The notes: generated by a model not told the origin, from the letters alone. A stretch of DNA of 64,000 nucleotides from Amborella trichopoda (GCF_000471905.2 NW_006499207.1:1344550-1408549), one strand, 5' to 3'. Counted from the first letter of the stretch, positions 11,051-23,680 are shown. Translations and numbers: made by a program.

Positions 11051-11963
11051 GTTTCTCTCTCCTCATCTCATTAACGTCTAGGCCTTCCTTCCTCTTCCTT
11101 CTCTCTCTTACTTATTCTCTCTTCTCTTCTTCCTCTCCCTCTTTCTTTCCTCCTTATCCTCTCCTAGGCTCTTCTTGTTATTTCTCTCTCTCCCTTTTCT
11201 TCTATTTTTCTTTTCTTCTTCTCTCACTATTTCTCTTCTCCATCTTCTCTTCTCTCTCTCTTTTTGTTCTCTTTTCTTTCTTTTACTCTTTCGTTTGAAC
11301 AAGAGAGGTTGAGACTAGCATTCCATGGTAGTTCTGTCATTTAACAATAACGCCGTCGGACCGGTCAAAGTCACTGTGCCCGCTTTATTGTCACAACAGA
11401 CTAGCCATTGCATCAAGCTAGTTGGTATTGGTATTGTCATCTAGTAGTAATTCTGTTGAGTTGGTCTGAGTTATCGAACCCATTTTACTGCCACATCGGG
11501 TCAATTACCTACTAGTCTTATCATTATGTCGGTCTCACCCTTGGTCAAATTCTTCTCATTCCAATCTTAACTCTCGCATTCTTCTCTTCTTCTTTTTGAA
11601 TGTTCACATCTGTGTACGTTCACCTAAAGGTAAGGTTGGGTCCCTAGACTCACTTGTCTTGTAACATTTGCCATGTGTGTGTGATTGTAGAAAATGGAGA
11701 ATACAGCCCAAGGGAGGCGATTCCGAACCAGTTCTACGATCGGGGGGGATTTTTTCGTAATCTAAGAGGGCACCCACGCGAGCCAGCCCAAGTAAGTTCT
11801 GAATCCACCTTAAAGTCCTCTCTCATCGGTTGGTCCACCTGCCCTTATTTTTGAGCAAGGTTCCCGAGAGAGCGATCTCAAGTCCCAGGTTCCCTTGAAA
11901 CCCCAGGTACATGCCGCCAGATCATCCAGATTCGGAGGGCAAGATCGAGGCACCTAACGCGCT

Positions 11964-11981
11964 TGGCGACTCCCTTGGGGA
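11964..11981 (+). other. Primer binding site of element A, tRNA-Arg type
   Basis: TGGCGACTCCCTTGGGGA closely matches the complement of the 3' end of plant tRNA-Arg (TGGCGACTCCGCTGGGGA), the primer reported for Ogre-type elements. Two bases differ. Confidence 0.82.
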
Positions 11982-12039
11982 CATACTACCCCTTCGTCGA
12001 ATCGTTCTTGTTTGGCTAGTTTCTCTTTTTTGTTTTTCT

Positions 12040-13200
12040 ATTTACACATACTTATGTCTTTCGGGTTCTGTAACTCATTCATCTGGATCGAGGATTTTCT
12101 TATCCCTGCATTTGCGAGTGTCCCCAAGGAATAAGTTCCTCGAACTTCTTTCCCAACCTTCCTTTTGAGAGAAGACCCTGGGTCTAGCTCCCAAGGCTTA
12201 ACCTGGACGGGCGTGAGGAGGGACTTAAAAATCCCTAACTCCTCATCTCCTAGCTCAGGTGGAACTCCCACTAAGGTCCGCTGCATTGACAACACATCTG
12301 TTGCCGCACACATCATGCACCCTATCACCGGCAAGTCGCTTGTCGGTCTCATTGCCGAGGTATGCTGAAAGGCTACTCAGTCCCTTTTTGTAAAAGGTAA
12401 ACAAGTTGGCATTGCCCCCATGGGTCACCGTAAGGTTATCCCCCACATTCTTTCACCACCACGAGTCTCTACACTCAGAGGCTCGACACATCGAGGCGGA
12501 GACCCTGGGGCGGCCTCCACCTCTCGCACACACCATTAGACTCATGGGTCATTCACTGGAGCCACACTTTTGGGCAACCTTTATGTTACCTCGAGTCAGC
12601 GTCCGGATCCGACCTCCCAAGGCTAGGTCCCGCTCACGTTGTGCATATGCATACCACTGCTCGAGGCAACACTATTGCTACGTCAACCTAAGGACACGGA
12701 AGACGATCTCCTTGTTCTCTTACTCAACAAACACTAGAACACCATGTAAGGGGCATGCTTCCACCTATTCTCTTACTGACACCTGCTCGCAGTTCTCCAC
12801 CTCTTAAGGCCAGACCACTTGCTCGAGCCCGGGCTGACCCCAGGTCACATGTGATCCTTCTTCCAAGGGCGCACACACGTCACCATCTCAGACAGCTCCT
12901 CACCCTAGACTCAGGCGTCCTTATGAGTCAACCCTACTTTTGCCTACTCCTCCTTTGGGCAAGCACCTCCTTCTTTGGGCAGGCACCTCCAACCTTGGTA
13001 CTCGAAGACCTTCTCCAAGAGCATCGCGATCATGTCTTTGGAGCCCATAAGAGAACTCGAGGCAAAGACCTGATGGGAGATCAAATCCTTCATCCTCCCC
13101 GGCCCAGGATGACTCTAGTTTCTTGCCCACACCCACTGCTTCACTTAATGGAGGCAACTCTTTCTTGTGTAAGAAAGGCTGACCAGCCGTAGTCTCGATC
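12040..13200 (+). pseudogene. Leader ORF region of element A (between primer site and gag)
   Basis: Sequence homologous to the leader of the three other internal regions (18,675, 51,214, 56,035). Recognisable stretches include LTWTGVRRDLKIPNSSSPSS (12,201 onward), also present with small changes in the other copies. The product would be rich in Ser, Thr and Pro with no domain I recognise. Extra ORFs ahead of gag are known in Ogre elements, which is what this position suggests. It is a broken fossil. Confidence 0.6.
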
Positions 13201-14400
13201 ATAGTTGTGGCACGAGGTCCATCAAAACCTCAAACCTAAACATGATAGAGGTCTGCAAATTCTGACCAAACAAGTGACCAAAGCGGTAGGGGCAACCAGC
13301 TTTGATGACCCTCTTCGCCTGCCCCTTCTACCCTCTTCAGATGATGGAGTTTGAAGAAGGAGGCCATGAACCTTGCATCGTGGTCAGTGTTGAAGAAGAT
13401 GACCCCAAGACCGTTGAGAACCACTCCTCACGTGATCGGTGTATATGACTCAAGTCCAATCGAGACATGCTGACCCCCTGCTGACCGATCTTCCACGTGT
13501 GACTCGTCAAGTTTGCAAGCCATCAACTGCAATTAACATTGACCTCCCTGAAGAAACAGTCAGCGTAATGGTTATAAATGAGGCCAACGACTCTCAGGAA
13601 GAGCACATGAATAAATTTGAAGACATCGTGCGTGCAAGGATGGAGAAGATTGATCGCATAGATGTCGCACGACAATCAGTTAATCATGAGGTCGATTCCC
13701 ATCACTCAGATGATGCACCTCTAAGGCAGCCCCTTCCCTCCGCCTCACTGAACAATTTCGTCCCTCACCCCGTCTCATAGGCAGACATCGATGCTATGAT
13801 GACCCATAGCTTAAAGAATAGAAAAATTCTGGGGGTACCGGGTTTGATGTCTTATCAAAAGCCATACCCTTCATACATTGATCAGAATCCATTTCCTTCA
13901 GATTACAAGAAAGGGAAGTTTCCCCTATTCAACGGAACCACGTCCTCGAACCAGCATATTGCCCACTTCCAAGCAGTGTGTCGAGAGACAGCGGCTGATA
14001 GGAGACTCCTTCTCCGTCAGTTTGTTGAAACCCTTGATGGCCCAGCTTTTCAGTGGTATGCTCGGCTTCCCCCAAACTCAGTACATACCTGGGCGGAGAT
14101 GGAGAAACTATTCCACAAGTGTCTTTGTGAGATAGAGAGGACGTTCAAACCATTGAGCTTCTCACCTTGACCTAAGATCTTGATGAGCCCGTTGATAAAT
14201 TCATATCAAGGTGGAGAAATTTGGCTGCTCGCCATCTTAACCCTATGCCCGAGAAGGAAGCAGTTCAAACCTGTGTGCAAAACATGCGACGTGAAATTTC
14301 TCTACATGTCGAGGCCTCCAATCAGAATTTCATGTCAGAGCTAATCTCTAAATCGGTCCGCATAGAAGGCCTATCACGCCACCACTGTGGGTCATGACAA
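13200..14400 (+). pseudogene. gag: gag capsid region of element A
   Basis: This region carries the Retrotrans_gag core. Stretches such as RRLLLRQFVETLDGPAFQWY and ARLPPNSVHTWAEMEKLF (within 13,990-14,130) are the expected capsid signature and match the same region of the other Tat copies here. Upstream is a charged linker with NKFEDIVRARMEKIDRIDVA. It is degraded with several breaks. It would have made the particle protein. Confidence 0.82.
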
Positions 14401-14699
14401 CATTCTGCAAGCTCAGGGAACAACCGGAGAAATGGTAATGCTCGAACTAACACTCGGGGCAGTCAACAAAAAGGAATGATCAGTGTAGCTGTCACAGTTA
14501 GTGATCCAAAGAAAGCTCCTTCCCAAAGTTTGGACCTCTCCAAAGGGGTAGACACAGTAAGAACACCTAAAGAAGGTACGCACCAATAGTCATACAATTG
14601 AGTAGCCTTATCTGCGAACCTTAATCGAGGTGATTATTGGACAAGGCATAGGAATAAAGTCTACCCCTTTGAGAAGGAATGGGTCCCTGCGCTATTCTG

Positions 14700-16379
14700 A
14701 TTATTTGCTTGAATAGAACATGATCGAGCTCCCAGAGACTATGTTCCCTGATCAAGCTGGAGTAAATAGTCAAGCGAATTACTGTGCTTATCATCGAAGG
14801 ATCAATCACCCCACAGATGACTACTTCACGCTAAAAGATATTATCAAGGCCCTGATTCAGAAGGGTCAGATAAAACTTGAAGAGCTAAAGAAGGCATTCG
14901 GGGCAGCAGAAGCCTCCCACGCAGTAACAGTCCAAGAGGAAGATGAAGCGCCTGGTCTCCTTCACACCTTTTTCTTTATAATGCTTCAAGAAGGCCTCAT
15001 CACACTAAAACAGGCAAGCCCCGACCCCTTACTCAGGGGACTGAGGACCATTGGTGCCTATACCATCAGATATGGGGCCATGACCTATGTGAATGCGCCA
15101 GTTTCCATGGTATATTCACGAAGAAAATACAGGAATGCTAAGAGTCTTGTAGCATTCCAAAAAGTCATCCTCAAACAACTCCACCTGTACAAGAGGGCCT
15201 CCCAACTTTAGACCCAGGTAATAATGGCTCAGATCCTGCTGAACACTTGGCTTCCCAACAATGGATAGTCCACCTTGGGCGGAGCAGACTCAAGTCATTA
15301 AGGCGAGAAGCAGTTCGTTAAGCTAAGGTTGTCCATAAACCCACTGAGACAGATCAACCACTGCCAATGAAAACTAGAAAAAGATGGACACCAAGGGCTG
15401 CTTGCCGGAGGAACAAGATTGCTCAACCGCCTGTTGATTAGGAATTTCTCAGGCCTCTTCCCCCATTTCCAACTTTACTGGATCGCATCCCTAACACGAT
15501 CCTTTTTCCTTCCTCCTCTCATTAAGAGGATGTCCCCATGTCGTCTCCTCCTCAGAATACTTCCAATGAGGGTGATGATGTTAAAAGCACTCTCAAATGG
15601 TCTAAGCAAGGGAAAGACTTAAAAGATTCCCTACACACATCCAACTCTGGTGATGATGCAAAAAGCTACCCAGATTTTTCCGATGAGGGGAATGACCTTA
15701 AGAGCCCCTCACTGTTTGACCCGCCTTCTTCTTCTTCTTCGTTTGTTTCTCATCCTTCTTCTTTTATGTCTCCTGCAGGTACCACCTTAAAATGTCCAAA
15801 CTTCGAGGCTCTCAACAGAGAACTTGAAGGAAACAACATAAGCAGGACACACAGGAGGTGGTTAAAAAAGACACTGGCTCAGGAAACAGGATTCTTAACA
15901 GTTGCTGATGCCCTGGCAGCTCGAGCTAAGACACAATCATCTTCCTCCAGTAAGAAGCATAAGAAGTCAAAGCCGAAGAAACCTCAGTGGCCTACTAACC
16001 CCGACTTTGAGAATAGACTGAGAGAATCAAAAGGGAAGAGCTTCTATTCCAAGGAAGCTTGCCACATGGTACAAACATCACCCACCACGGGGCAAATAAG
16101 CCTGAGATTGGGGAAAACGCTGTAGCCTCCACCTTAGAAGTCAGGAATCTTGAAGTTTCTAGGTTTAACACTTCTCCCTCACCCAAATACTTCAAGCAAT
16201 CCACCCATCTTACAGCTCCCTAGGCTCCTTCCTTGCCCAAGTACCCTGGACGATCCACCCATCCTCTAATGCCATGCGAGCTGTTGGTCTTATATACCCA
16301 GCTACCTCCTAAGCCTCAACCTCAAACCTCCATCACCTAAACCAGGTCAGCTGTGAAATCAAGTCAGCCAACAAGCAAA
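14700..16379 (+). pseudogene. Post-gag region of element A
   Basis: Contains the Tat-specific motif YCAYHRRINHPTDDYFTLKD (14,779 onward), followed by a helix-forming Lys/Glu stretch. This resembles the 'YCxYHxxxGHxTxxCxxLK' segment after the capsid domain in Tat Gag proteins. Next is a Ser/Pro-rich linker with repeated 'SNEGDDVKS' and 'SKQGKDLKD' motifs (15,540-15,740). The protease is not reached; sequence stops at LTR B. Broken fossil. Confidence 0.72.
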
Positions 16380-18579
16380 TGTTTGAACGTATTTTTCAAC
16401 ACCATGGTTCCTGGTAGGAAGCAGGTCAATAAAGCCTACAAAACAGTGAAAATTATTGATAGTCTAAAAATGGCACCAAAATTGGTCAAGATCGTCATCA
16501 GCACTCCAAAATACCAACTGTCAAGTTTCATCACATTCTGAGATGTCTAAAGCAGTGAACACAAAGGAACAATTTTCAGAAAAATGGCCTCCAAGCACCC
16601 TAAAATGGACCCTACAACTGGAACTACATTTTAGGTGTCTTAAATCACTGTGGGACCACAGTCATTATCTGACATGGTCGAAAACCCCTATGGGCCAAGT
16701 TTTAGCTTAATCGAACACTTCAGAACAAAGATATGAGAAAAACCTTACAGGTGGTTGTTTTTACAGTCATAGACAGTCACTTTCGGGGCCCGTAACTCAC
16801 TCGTTCCAATTCGGATCTCTCCCAAATTTGGTGAGCGTATTCGTCTCATCAAGATGAACAATTGGATATGTGGAACGCCATGAGAGGAAGTTCGAGTAGG
16901 GAGAAAAGCTAGAGAGAATTTATTGATCCATAAAAAAATTGTAAAAAATTTAACAGTGACACACCTCGTTCGATGGACCAAATCACGACTCTCGCACAAC
17001 GGATGAACACGAAACCAATTCTATTGTGTGCGTAATGTTAAGGGCTATCATTGGTCAGATCCTTATACAAGATGGATGGTCAGATTTCATACACAAAACC
17101 GACGAAGTTACTGAAATTATGGTTGCGGGATTCTAGATTCTAGCCAAAACTCAAAAGTTACGAAATCTTCGTTCGGGCTCCAGCAGGAACTGTTCTTGAA
17201 TTCCACACATTGTTAGGCAGGGACAAAACAATCCTTTTGCACCCATTTTTAGAATTTATTTTAATTCAATTAAATTTTAATTTTTAGCAATTAGGTCTAA
17301 TTTTAATCAATCCACTCATGTTTGGGCACAATTCTACATAAACAGGCACATCCTCATTGTAAACGGACCCCAAAATAGGCACTACCTCATTATAAAAAGA
17401 CCCCATGGCCTTCAGTTGATGGTTTGAAGATTGAATAAAAATTTTGATTCCTTGCTTGACCTTGTGAGTACGTCTTAGAGAGAGAGAGAGAGGAGAGAGA
17501 AGAAACGGGTTGATACCCGTTGAGCAGGCAACTTTCTCTCTCCTCCCTCTCTTTCTTTTCTCTCTTTCTCTCTTCTCTCTTATTTCTCTCTCTTCTCTCT
17601 GCCTCTCTCTCTCTCTGTTAGTCGGTGAGACCTAACGTCGACTTGGACTTTTCTCTCTTCCTCTATCAGTTGGCAAGACCTAACGTCAGTTGATCTTCTC
17701 TCTCTTCTTCTATTAATCGGTGAGACTTAACATCGACTAGTTTTCTCTCTCTTCCTCTATCAGTTGGTGTGAGCTAACACTGACTTGGTTTCTCTCTCTT
17801 CCTCTTTAAGTCGGTGAGACTTAATGCCGACTGGTTTTCTCTCTCTGCCTCTATCAGTCAGTGAGTCCTCACGTCGATTTGTTTTCTTTATCTTCCCCTA
17901 TCATTCGGCGTGACCTAACACCGACTGGGTTTCTCTCTTTTCCTCTCTCAATTGGTGAGACTTAGCATCGACTGGTTTTCTCTCTCTTCCTCTTTTAATC
18001 GATGAGACCTCACGATGACTGGTTCTCTCTTTCTTCTTCTGTCACTTAACGATACTTAACATCGACAGCTTCCTCCCTCTCTCAGCTCTTGAAATAGTAA
18101 ACAAAGTCTAGCGCCAACTGCATCTTCTTTCTCTTCTTCTCCCTCCTCTCTTCCTTCTTCTCTCTCCTTCTATCTAATCCCTTCTTCTCTTCAACCATTC
18201 CTCTGCTATTGTGTGATTCCAGAAAAGCAGAAAATGGTGAGGTCTGATCCAACTGCTCCATAACCTTTGCCATATAGGTGTGTAATTGCAGAAAAGCAGA
18301 AAATAAAAAGTATATGAGCCAAGGGAGGCGATTCTGAATCAGTTTTATTACTGGGGGGCTTTCGTCGTGATCTAAGAGGGCGCTCACACCAGTCAGCCCG
18401 AGTAAGTCACGAACTCACATTAAAAATTCATCTCTCACCGGTTGGTAACACCTACCCTCGTTTTCGAAGGAGGTTTCCGAGAGGGGGATCTCATAAACAT
18501 TTCGAGTCTCCTCTGAAACTCGAGATGCGCGTGGCCCGATCCTTCAGGATCAGGAGGGCGAGGTCGAGGCACCTAATCA
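16380..18579 (+). mobile_element. LTR B (Tat, hairpin type 2), about 2.2 kb
   Basis: It starts TGTTTGAACG at 16,380 right after element A sequence and ends 'cacctaatca' at 18,579, three bases before the primer site. The pyrimidine tract runs at about 17,520-17,610 and the hairpin array at 17,615-18,075. It is shorter than LTRs A and G, mainly in U3 and in the U5 array. Confidence 0.85.
17615..18075 (+). repeat. Hairpin array type 2 in LTR B
   Basis: About ten units of ~45-50 bases: 'gtcggtgagacctaacgtcgactgg' followed by a 'ttctctctcttcctcta' spacer. The arms (CAGTCGGTG-type and CACCGACTG-type) form a stem of up to nine pairs around an eight-base loop 'agacctaa'. The same unit type is found only in LTR C. 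Confidence 0.85.
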
Positions 18580-18582
18580 GCT

Positions 18583-18600
18583 TGGTGACTCCAGTGGGGA
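18583..18600 (+). other. Primer binding site of element B-C, tRNA-Arg type
   Basis: TGGTGACTCCAGTGGGGA, three bases after the LTR end. It differs from the complement of the tRNA-Arg 3' end at only a few positions and aligns with the sites at 11,964 and 51,244. Confidence 0.83.
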
Positions 18601-18674
18601 CTTACTACCACTTAGTCGGATCGTTCTTGTTTAGCTAGTCTCTTATTTTACTTTCTGCTTTCATATATTCACTT

Positions 18675-19880
18675 ATGGCTGCTGGGTTTTATAACCCATT
18701 TATCCGGATCAAGGATTTTCTTATCCCCTTAGTTGAGAGTGTCCCCATGGAACAAGGTCCTTTGACTTCATTCCCGACCATCCTCTTGAGCAAAGTCCCC
18801 TTGTTTAGCTCCCAAGTCTTAACCTGGACTGGTGTGAGGAGGGATTTGAAGGTCCCTAGTTCCCCATCTCTTTGCTCAGACGGAAACTCCACCAGGGCGC
18901 ACTGCATGGGCAGCACTTATGTTGCCTTACACAACATACACCGAGCCACCGGCGAGTCGCTTGCCGGTCGAGTTCCTGAGGTACGCTGGAAGGCTACTGA
19001 ATCCCTTTCTACAAAAGGCAAGCAAGTTGCCATTGCTCCTGTGGGTCGCCATTAGGCTATCCCCCACATTTCTGCAGCATTGGTCTCTATCTCTAGAGGC
19101 TCAACACTTCGAGGTGGAAACCCCATGGTCTCCATCCCTCACACACACCATAAGGCTCATGGGTCACCCACTCAAGCCACACCTCGGGACAACCCTTCTG
19201 TTACCTCGAGTCCGTGTCCAAGGTCGAACCTTCTATGGCCAGGTCCTGCGCATGCTACTCATATGCATCTCAATGCTCGGGCAACTTATTTATTACGTCA
19301 ACTTGAGTACATATGAGACGACCTCTTCATCCTCCTACTATGCCAACACAAGCGCACCCTTTAAGGGGCACATCCGCACCCGTTCTCTTACAGACACCTA
19401 CTCGTAGTTCTCGACCTCCTAGGGACAGATCACCTGCACGAGACCCAGTGGGCCCCTAGGTCCCTTGAGATCCTTCTTCGAAGGGCACACACATGTTGCC
19501 ATCTCAGGCATCCCCTCACCCTCAACTCATGTCTCCTCATGAGTCAACCCTGCTCTTGTTTGCTCCTTCCTCATCGAGCAAGCACCTTCAGCCTTGGTAC
19601 TCGAAGGTTTTCCCCAAGAGTACCATCCTGAACTAGCCCTATCACTTAGGTCATGTCTCTAAAGCTCATAAGAGAGCTCGGGGCATGGACCTCGTGGAAG
19701 ATTGAGTCATTCATTCTCCTTGGCCCAAGATGACTCCAGTTCCTGGCCCCCAACCATTACTGCATCTGATGAAGACAACCCTCTCCTATGCGAGAAGATT
19801 TGACATGCTGTTACCTAGATCACAGTTTTGGGGTGAGGTCCATCAAAACCTCAAGGCTAAACGCGATGGAGGTCTGTGAA
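18675..19880 (+). pseudogene. Leader ORF region of element B-C
   Basis: The reading frame opens with MAAGFYNPFIRIKDFLIP at 18,675 and stays open to 19,055, including LTWTGVRRDLKVPSSPS. The same opening and the same block occur in the minus-strand leader at 51,214 (MASGFLNQFIRIRDFLIP). Further downstream the region is Ser/Thr/His-rich and low in recognisable domains. Conservation of the first ~120 codons across copies suggests it was once translated. Its function is unknown. Ogre elements carry an extra ORF in this place. Broken fossil. Confidence 0.65.
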
Positions 19881-19894
19881 TTTCTACTAAGGAG

Positions 19895-21042
19895 GTGACC
19901 AAGGCAGTCAAAATAGCCAATTTTGATGACCCTCTTCACCTGAATCCCTTCTATCCCCTTCAAATAATGAAGCCTGAAGAAGAGCTCCTTGAGCCCTGTG
20001 ATGTGGCTACTGTCGCAGAAGAAGACCCGGCCACTCAGCAGCCATGGTCCCAAGACCGTCGAGAACCGGTCCAAACGCGATCCGTGTATAGGAGTCGAAT
20101 TCAGTCAGAGCATGAGGACCCCTTACTAACTGACCTTCCATGTATGACCCGTCAAGCTTGCAAGCCTTCAGCTGTCATTAACGTTGACCTCCCTAGAGAA
20201 ACGGTCAGCGTAATGGTCATAAGCGAGCCCGTTGATGTGCAGGAGGATCGAATGAACAAGTTTGAGGACATGGTGCATGTGATGATGGAGAAGATCGATC
20301 ATATTTATGTGGCACGCCAGTCGGCTAACCATGAGGTTAATTCCCATCACTCTGACGGTGCACCTCCACGGCAACCCCCTCCATCTACCTCACAGGACAA
20401 TTCTATCCTTCCTTCAATCTCTCAGTTAGTTATTAACGCTATGGTCACCCATAGCCTAAAGAACAAAAAAATTCCAGGGATACAGGCTACGATGCCGTAT
20501 CAAAGACCTTACCCCTCCTATATTGATCAGGTCTCGTTCCCCTCAGACTATAAGAAGGGAAGTTTCCTTTATTCAGTGGAACCACCTCCTCGAACCAGTA
20601 TATTGCCCACTTCCAGACGGCATGTCGAGAAACAATGGCTGACGGGAGACTTCTTCTCCGACAGTTCGTTGAGACCCTCGATGGCCCGACATTCCAATGG
20701 TATGCCCGACTTCCTCCAAAATCAGTGCATACATGGGAGGAGATGGAGAAACTATTCTATCAACGCTTCTATGAGGTAGAGAGAGAGGTTCAACCTATCG
20801 AACTTCTCACCCTGACTCAAGAACCAGATGAACCCATGGATCAGTTTATATCAAGGTGGAGAAACTTGGCTTCTCGCCATCCCAATCCTATGCCTGAGAA
20901 GGGAGCAGTCCAGACTTGCATGCGAAACATGCGACCTGAAATCGATCTTCATGTTGAGGCTTTTAATCTGACCTCCATGTCGGAGTTGATCTCTAAATCA
21001 GTTCGCATAGAATATTTGTCACGCCATCATGGTGGGACATGA
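19895..21042 (+). pseudogene. gag: gag capsid region of element B-C
   Basis: Two overlapping long frames cover the capsid region. The first (from 19,895) opens MTKAVKIANFDDPLHLNPFY and has NKFEDMVHVMMEKIDHIYVA. The second holds the Retrotrans_gag core: LLLRQFVETLDGPTFQWYAR, HTWEEMEKLFYQRFYEVERE, LTQEPDEPMDQFISRWRNLA. This is the best-preserved capsid core of the four copies. It is broken, with few breaks in the core itself. Confidence 0.88.
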
Positions 21043-21366
21043 CAACCATCTACAAGTTCAGCAAATAACTGGGGCAATGATAGCTCTGAGAATAACACAC
21101 GGGGCAGCCAATAAAAGGGGCTAATTAGTGCAGCCGTCATGATCACTGATTTAAAGAAGGCTCCCTCTTAAACGTTGGACCTCTCTAAAGGGGTAACCGC
21201 GACAACAGTAACACCCCAGGCTGGTAAGCAATAATTGTCGTTCAATCGGGTACCTCCACCAGCCAACCTTGATCAGGGTGATTATTTTGCCAGACATAGG
21301 AACAAGGTCTATCCCTTCGAGAAGGAATGGGTCCCTGCACTGTTCCGGTTACTATTGGAGTAGAAT

Positions 21367-22543
21367 ATGATCCAGCTTCCAAAAACTAAGTTCCTTGAGC
21401 AGTTTAGCCATGACACTCAGGCGAATTATTGTGCCTACCATCGGAGGATCAATCATCCCACAAATGACTACTACACTCTAAAGGATATCATTGAGGCCCT
21501 CATTTTGAAAGGTCAGATAAAGCTTGAAGATTTGAAGAAGGCCTTCAGGGCAATTGAGGCCTCCCATGCCATAATCATTCAAGAGAATGACGAAATGCCT
21601 GATATCCTCCATGCTTTCTTCATTCTAATGCTTTAGGAAGGCATAATCACACTAAAGCAGGCAAGGCAACCCTACCGTTTTGCTAAGGGGACTGAAGATC
21701 ATTGGTGCCCATTCCATCAAATAAGAGGTTATTATTTGTCAGAATGCACAACTTTCCTTTATATATTCGTAGAGAAGATGCGAGAGTGCCAAGATGTTTA
21801 CAATCTCCCCAAAACTGACCCCCAAGTCACTTCTCCATCGGGGCAAGAAGATCTCACAAACTAGGATCTTCTCTGTGGAACCCTCAGATTCTCAGCCATG
21901 GATAACCTACCATGGTCGAAGTAGACTCAAGTCTTTAAGACGAGAAGCGGTTCATCAAGCTAGAGCGGTTTGCCACCCTAGCGAGACGAATCGGACATCA
22001 CGTCAGAAAACTAGAAAGAGGCAGGCACCAAGGGCTGCTTGCTAAAGAAACAAGACTGCTCAACCCGTAGTCGAGCAGGGATTTCTCAGGCCCCTTCCCC
22101 CAAGGCCAACCTTGTTGGACTTCATTCCTGACACAATCCTTTTTCCTTCTTCATCCTGTCAAGAGGATGCTCCCGTCTCATCTCCCACTCAGCACACATC
22201 CAATGAGGGTGACAACGTTAAAAGCACTCCTCAACGGTCTAAGCAAGGGAAAGACATAAAAGATCCCCTGCACTCGTCCAGCTCTGGTAATGACGTAAAA
22301 AGCTGCCCAGATCGGTCTGATGAGGGGAACGACTTTAAAAGTACCCCACCTTCTAACCCTACTCCTCCTTCTTCTCATTCTTCCTTATCTATGTCTCCTG
22401 TAGGTACAACCTTGATATGTTCGCACTTCGATTCTGTCGATAGAGAATTTGAGGGATCAAACATAACAAAGGCTCAACACAAACGATTGAGAAAGACCTT
22501 GAGACAGACAATAGGATTCTTAATAATTAACCCTAGCAAGTAA
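21367..22543 (+). pseudogene. Post-gag region of element B-C
   Basis: Holds YCAYHRRINHPTNDYYTLKD and KGQIKLEDLKKAFRAIEAS (21,420-21,560), the conserved Tat post-capsid segment, then a basic stretch and a Ser/Asp-rich linker with SNEGDNVKS and SKQGKDIKD (22,200-22,260). It matches the region at 14,700-16,100 and 47,100-48,400. No catalytic domain. Broken fossil. Confidence 0.75.
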
Positions 22544-23197
22544 AGCCAAGGTAGAGCCACCTTCTTTAAGGAAGCGCAAGAAGTCGAAGCCAAAGAAACC
22601 CCAGTGGCCCTCTGAGCCTGACTTTGAGCAGAGATTGAGAGAGTCGGGAGGGCAAAGCTTCTATTCTCAGGGAGCTTTCCACATTGTACGAATTTCAAGA
22701 TCACTACCCACCACAGGGCAGATAATTTCAGATCAAGGAGGATGCTACAGCCTCCACCGCAGAAGTCGGGCACCTTGAACTTCCTCTGTCTGCCACTGCC
22801 CCTTAATCCAAAGGATTGTTATCCTATCCTACAGCTCCCAAGGCTTCTTCCTAATCCCAATACATTAAACAATCCTCCAATTCTCCAATTTCCTTAGACC
22901 CCTTTTATCTCATGCACTCAGCCCCTTCCAAAACCTCAAACTTCCGTCACTCGAACCAAGCCCGTCGTGCAATAAAGTTAGCCAGCCGGCAAAACCCAAA
23001 CCTACTCCTCAACCCAATATACCCACCAAATCAGTGGCAAGGCCAGGAGCACAAAGCCTTGATCAACAAAAAGTGAACTATGATGTGATAGGACATCTAC
23101 GGAAGCTTCTAGCCCTTCTCAGTGTCTATGACGCCCTCATGCTCTCAAAGAATTACCAGATGGCTTTGATTCGATCTCTGTCAAAGAAGTACCAGAA

Positions 23198-23680
23198 GTG
23201 TACGAGACTGAAGTAGAACCTATCAATCTAGACCCGGCAATTCTGCTAGGATGTATGCCAATCACCTTTTCAAAAGACGATATGCAGCTAGAGGAAAAGT
23301 TTCATAATCGCCCTCTCTTTGTTACTGGCAAATTACATGCATGCCCCATCAACCGAATTATGTTAGATGGAGGGTCGATAGTCAACCTGATTCTAAGGAG
23401 GATCCTTACTCGATTGGGATTGGGGTCCGAAGATCTTACCTCGACTGACGTCACAGTTCAAGGGTTCAACCAATCAGGGGAGAAGCCGGTTGGCATGGTA
23501 CGCCTTCATTTTAAGGTTGGGGAGTTGAACGATTATGCCCAGTTTCATGTAATCGACACCGACACATCTTACAATATCCTCCTCAATAGCCATGGCTCCA
23601 TGATCAGGGGGTGGTTCCATCAACGTTGCATCAATGCTTCAAATATGCCGAGATGGGAGACAACATACGGTTTATGCTAA
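23198..23680 (+). pseudogene. Aspartic protease region of element B-C
   Basis: A retropepsin-like domain. The catalytic-loop region reads INRIMLDGGSIVNLILRRIL, where Tat proteases have a D-S/G-G-S loop. It is followed by LGLGSEDLTSTDVTVQGFNQ, VGMVRLHFKVGELN and the second-half segment VIDTDTSYNILLNSHG, matching the 'D..YN.LLGRPW' block of Tat proteases. The enzyme would cleave the element's own Gag-Pol. It is only seen in this copy. Broken fossil. Confidence 0.83.

Larger units (their letters stand above)
8742..11960 (+). mobile_element. LTR A (Tat, hairpin type 1), about 3.2 kb
   Basis: It starts TGTTTGAACAC at 8,742, exactly where LINE sequence ends. It ends at 11,960, two bases before the CT that precedes the primer site. 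The start is shared with LTRs B, C and G, and the end ('cacctaac..') with B, F and G. U3 is about 1.3 kb, followed by a TATA box, AATAAA and a very long U5 with pyrimidine tracts, the hairpin array and a segment resembling 'ccaagggaggcgattc' that recurs in every complete copy. Confidence 0.85.
8742..16379 (+). mobile_element. Ty3/gypsy Tat/Ogre-type element A, 5' LTR to post-gag only
   Basis: Plus-strand element consisting of LTR A (8,742-11,960), primer site (11,964-11,981), leader region and gag-related sequence. It stops where LTR B begins at 16,380. The point reached inside the element matches about position 23,000 of the neighbouring large element, so only the first part of its interior is present. 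It is old and has many breaks. No matching continuation is seen after LTR C at 35,107, so a simple nested insertion cannot be shown. Confidence 0.82.

Noticed and set aside
10142-11302. Ser/Leu/Phe-rich plus-strand frames in LTR A
   Set aside because: Low-complexity translations of pyrimidine tracts and the type 1 array; not genes.
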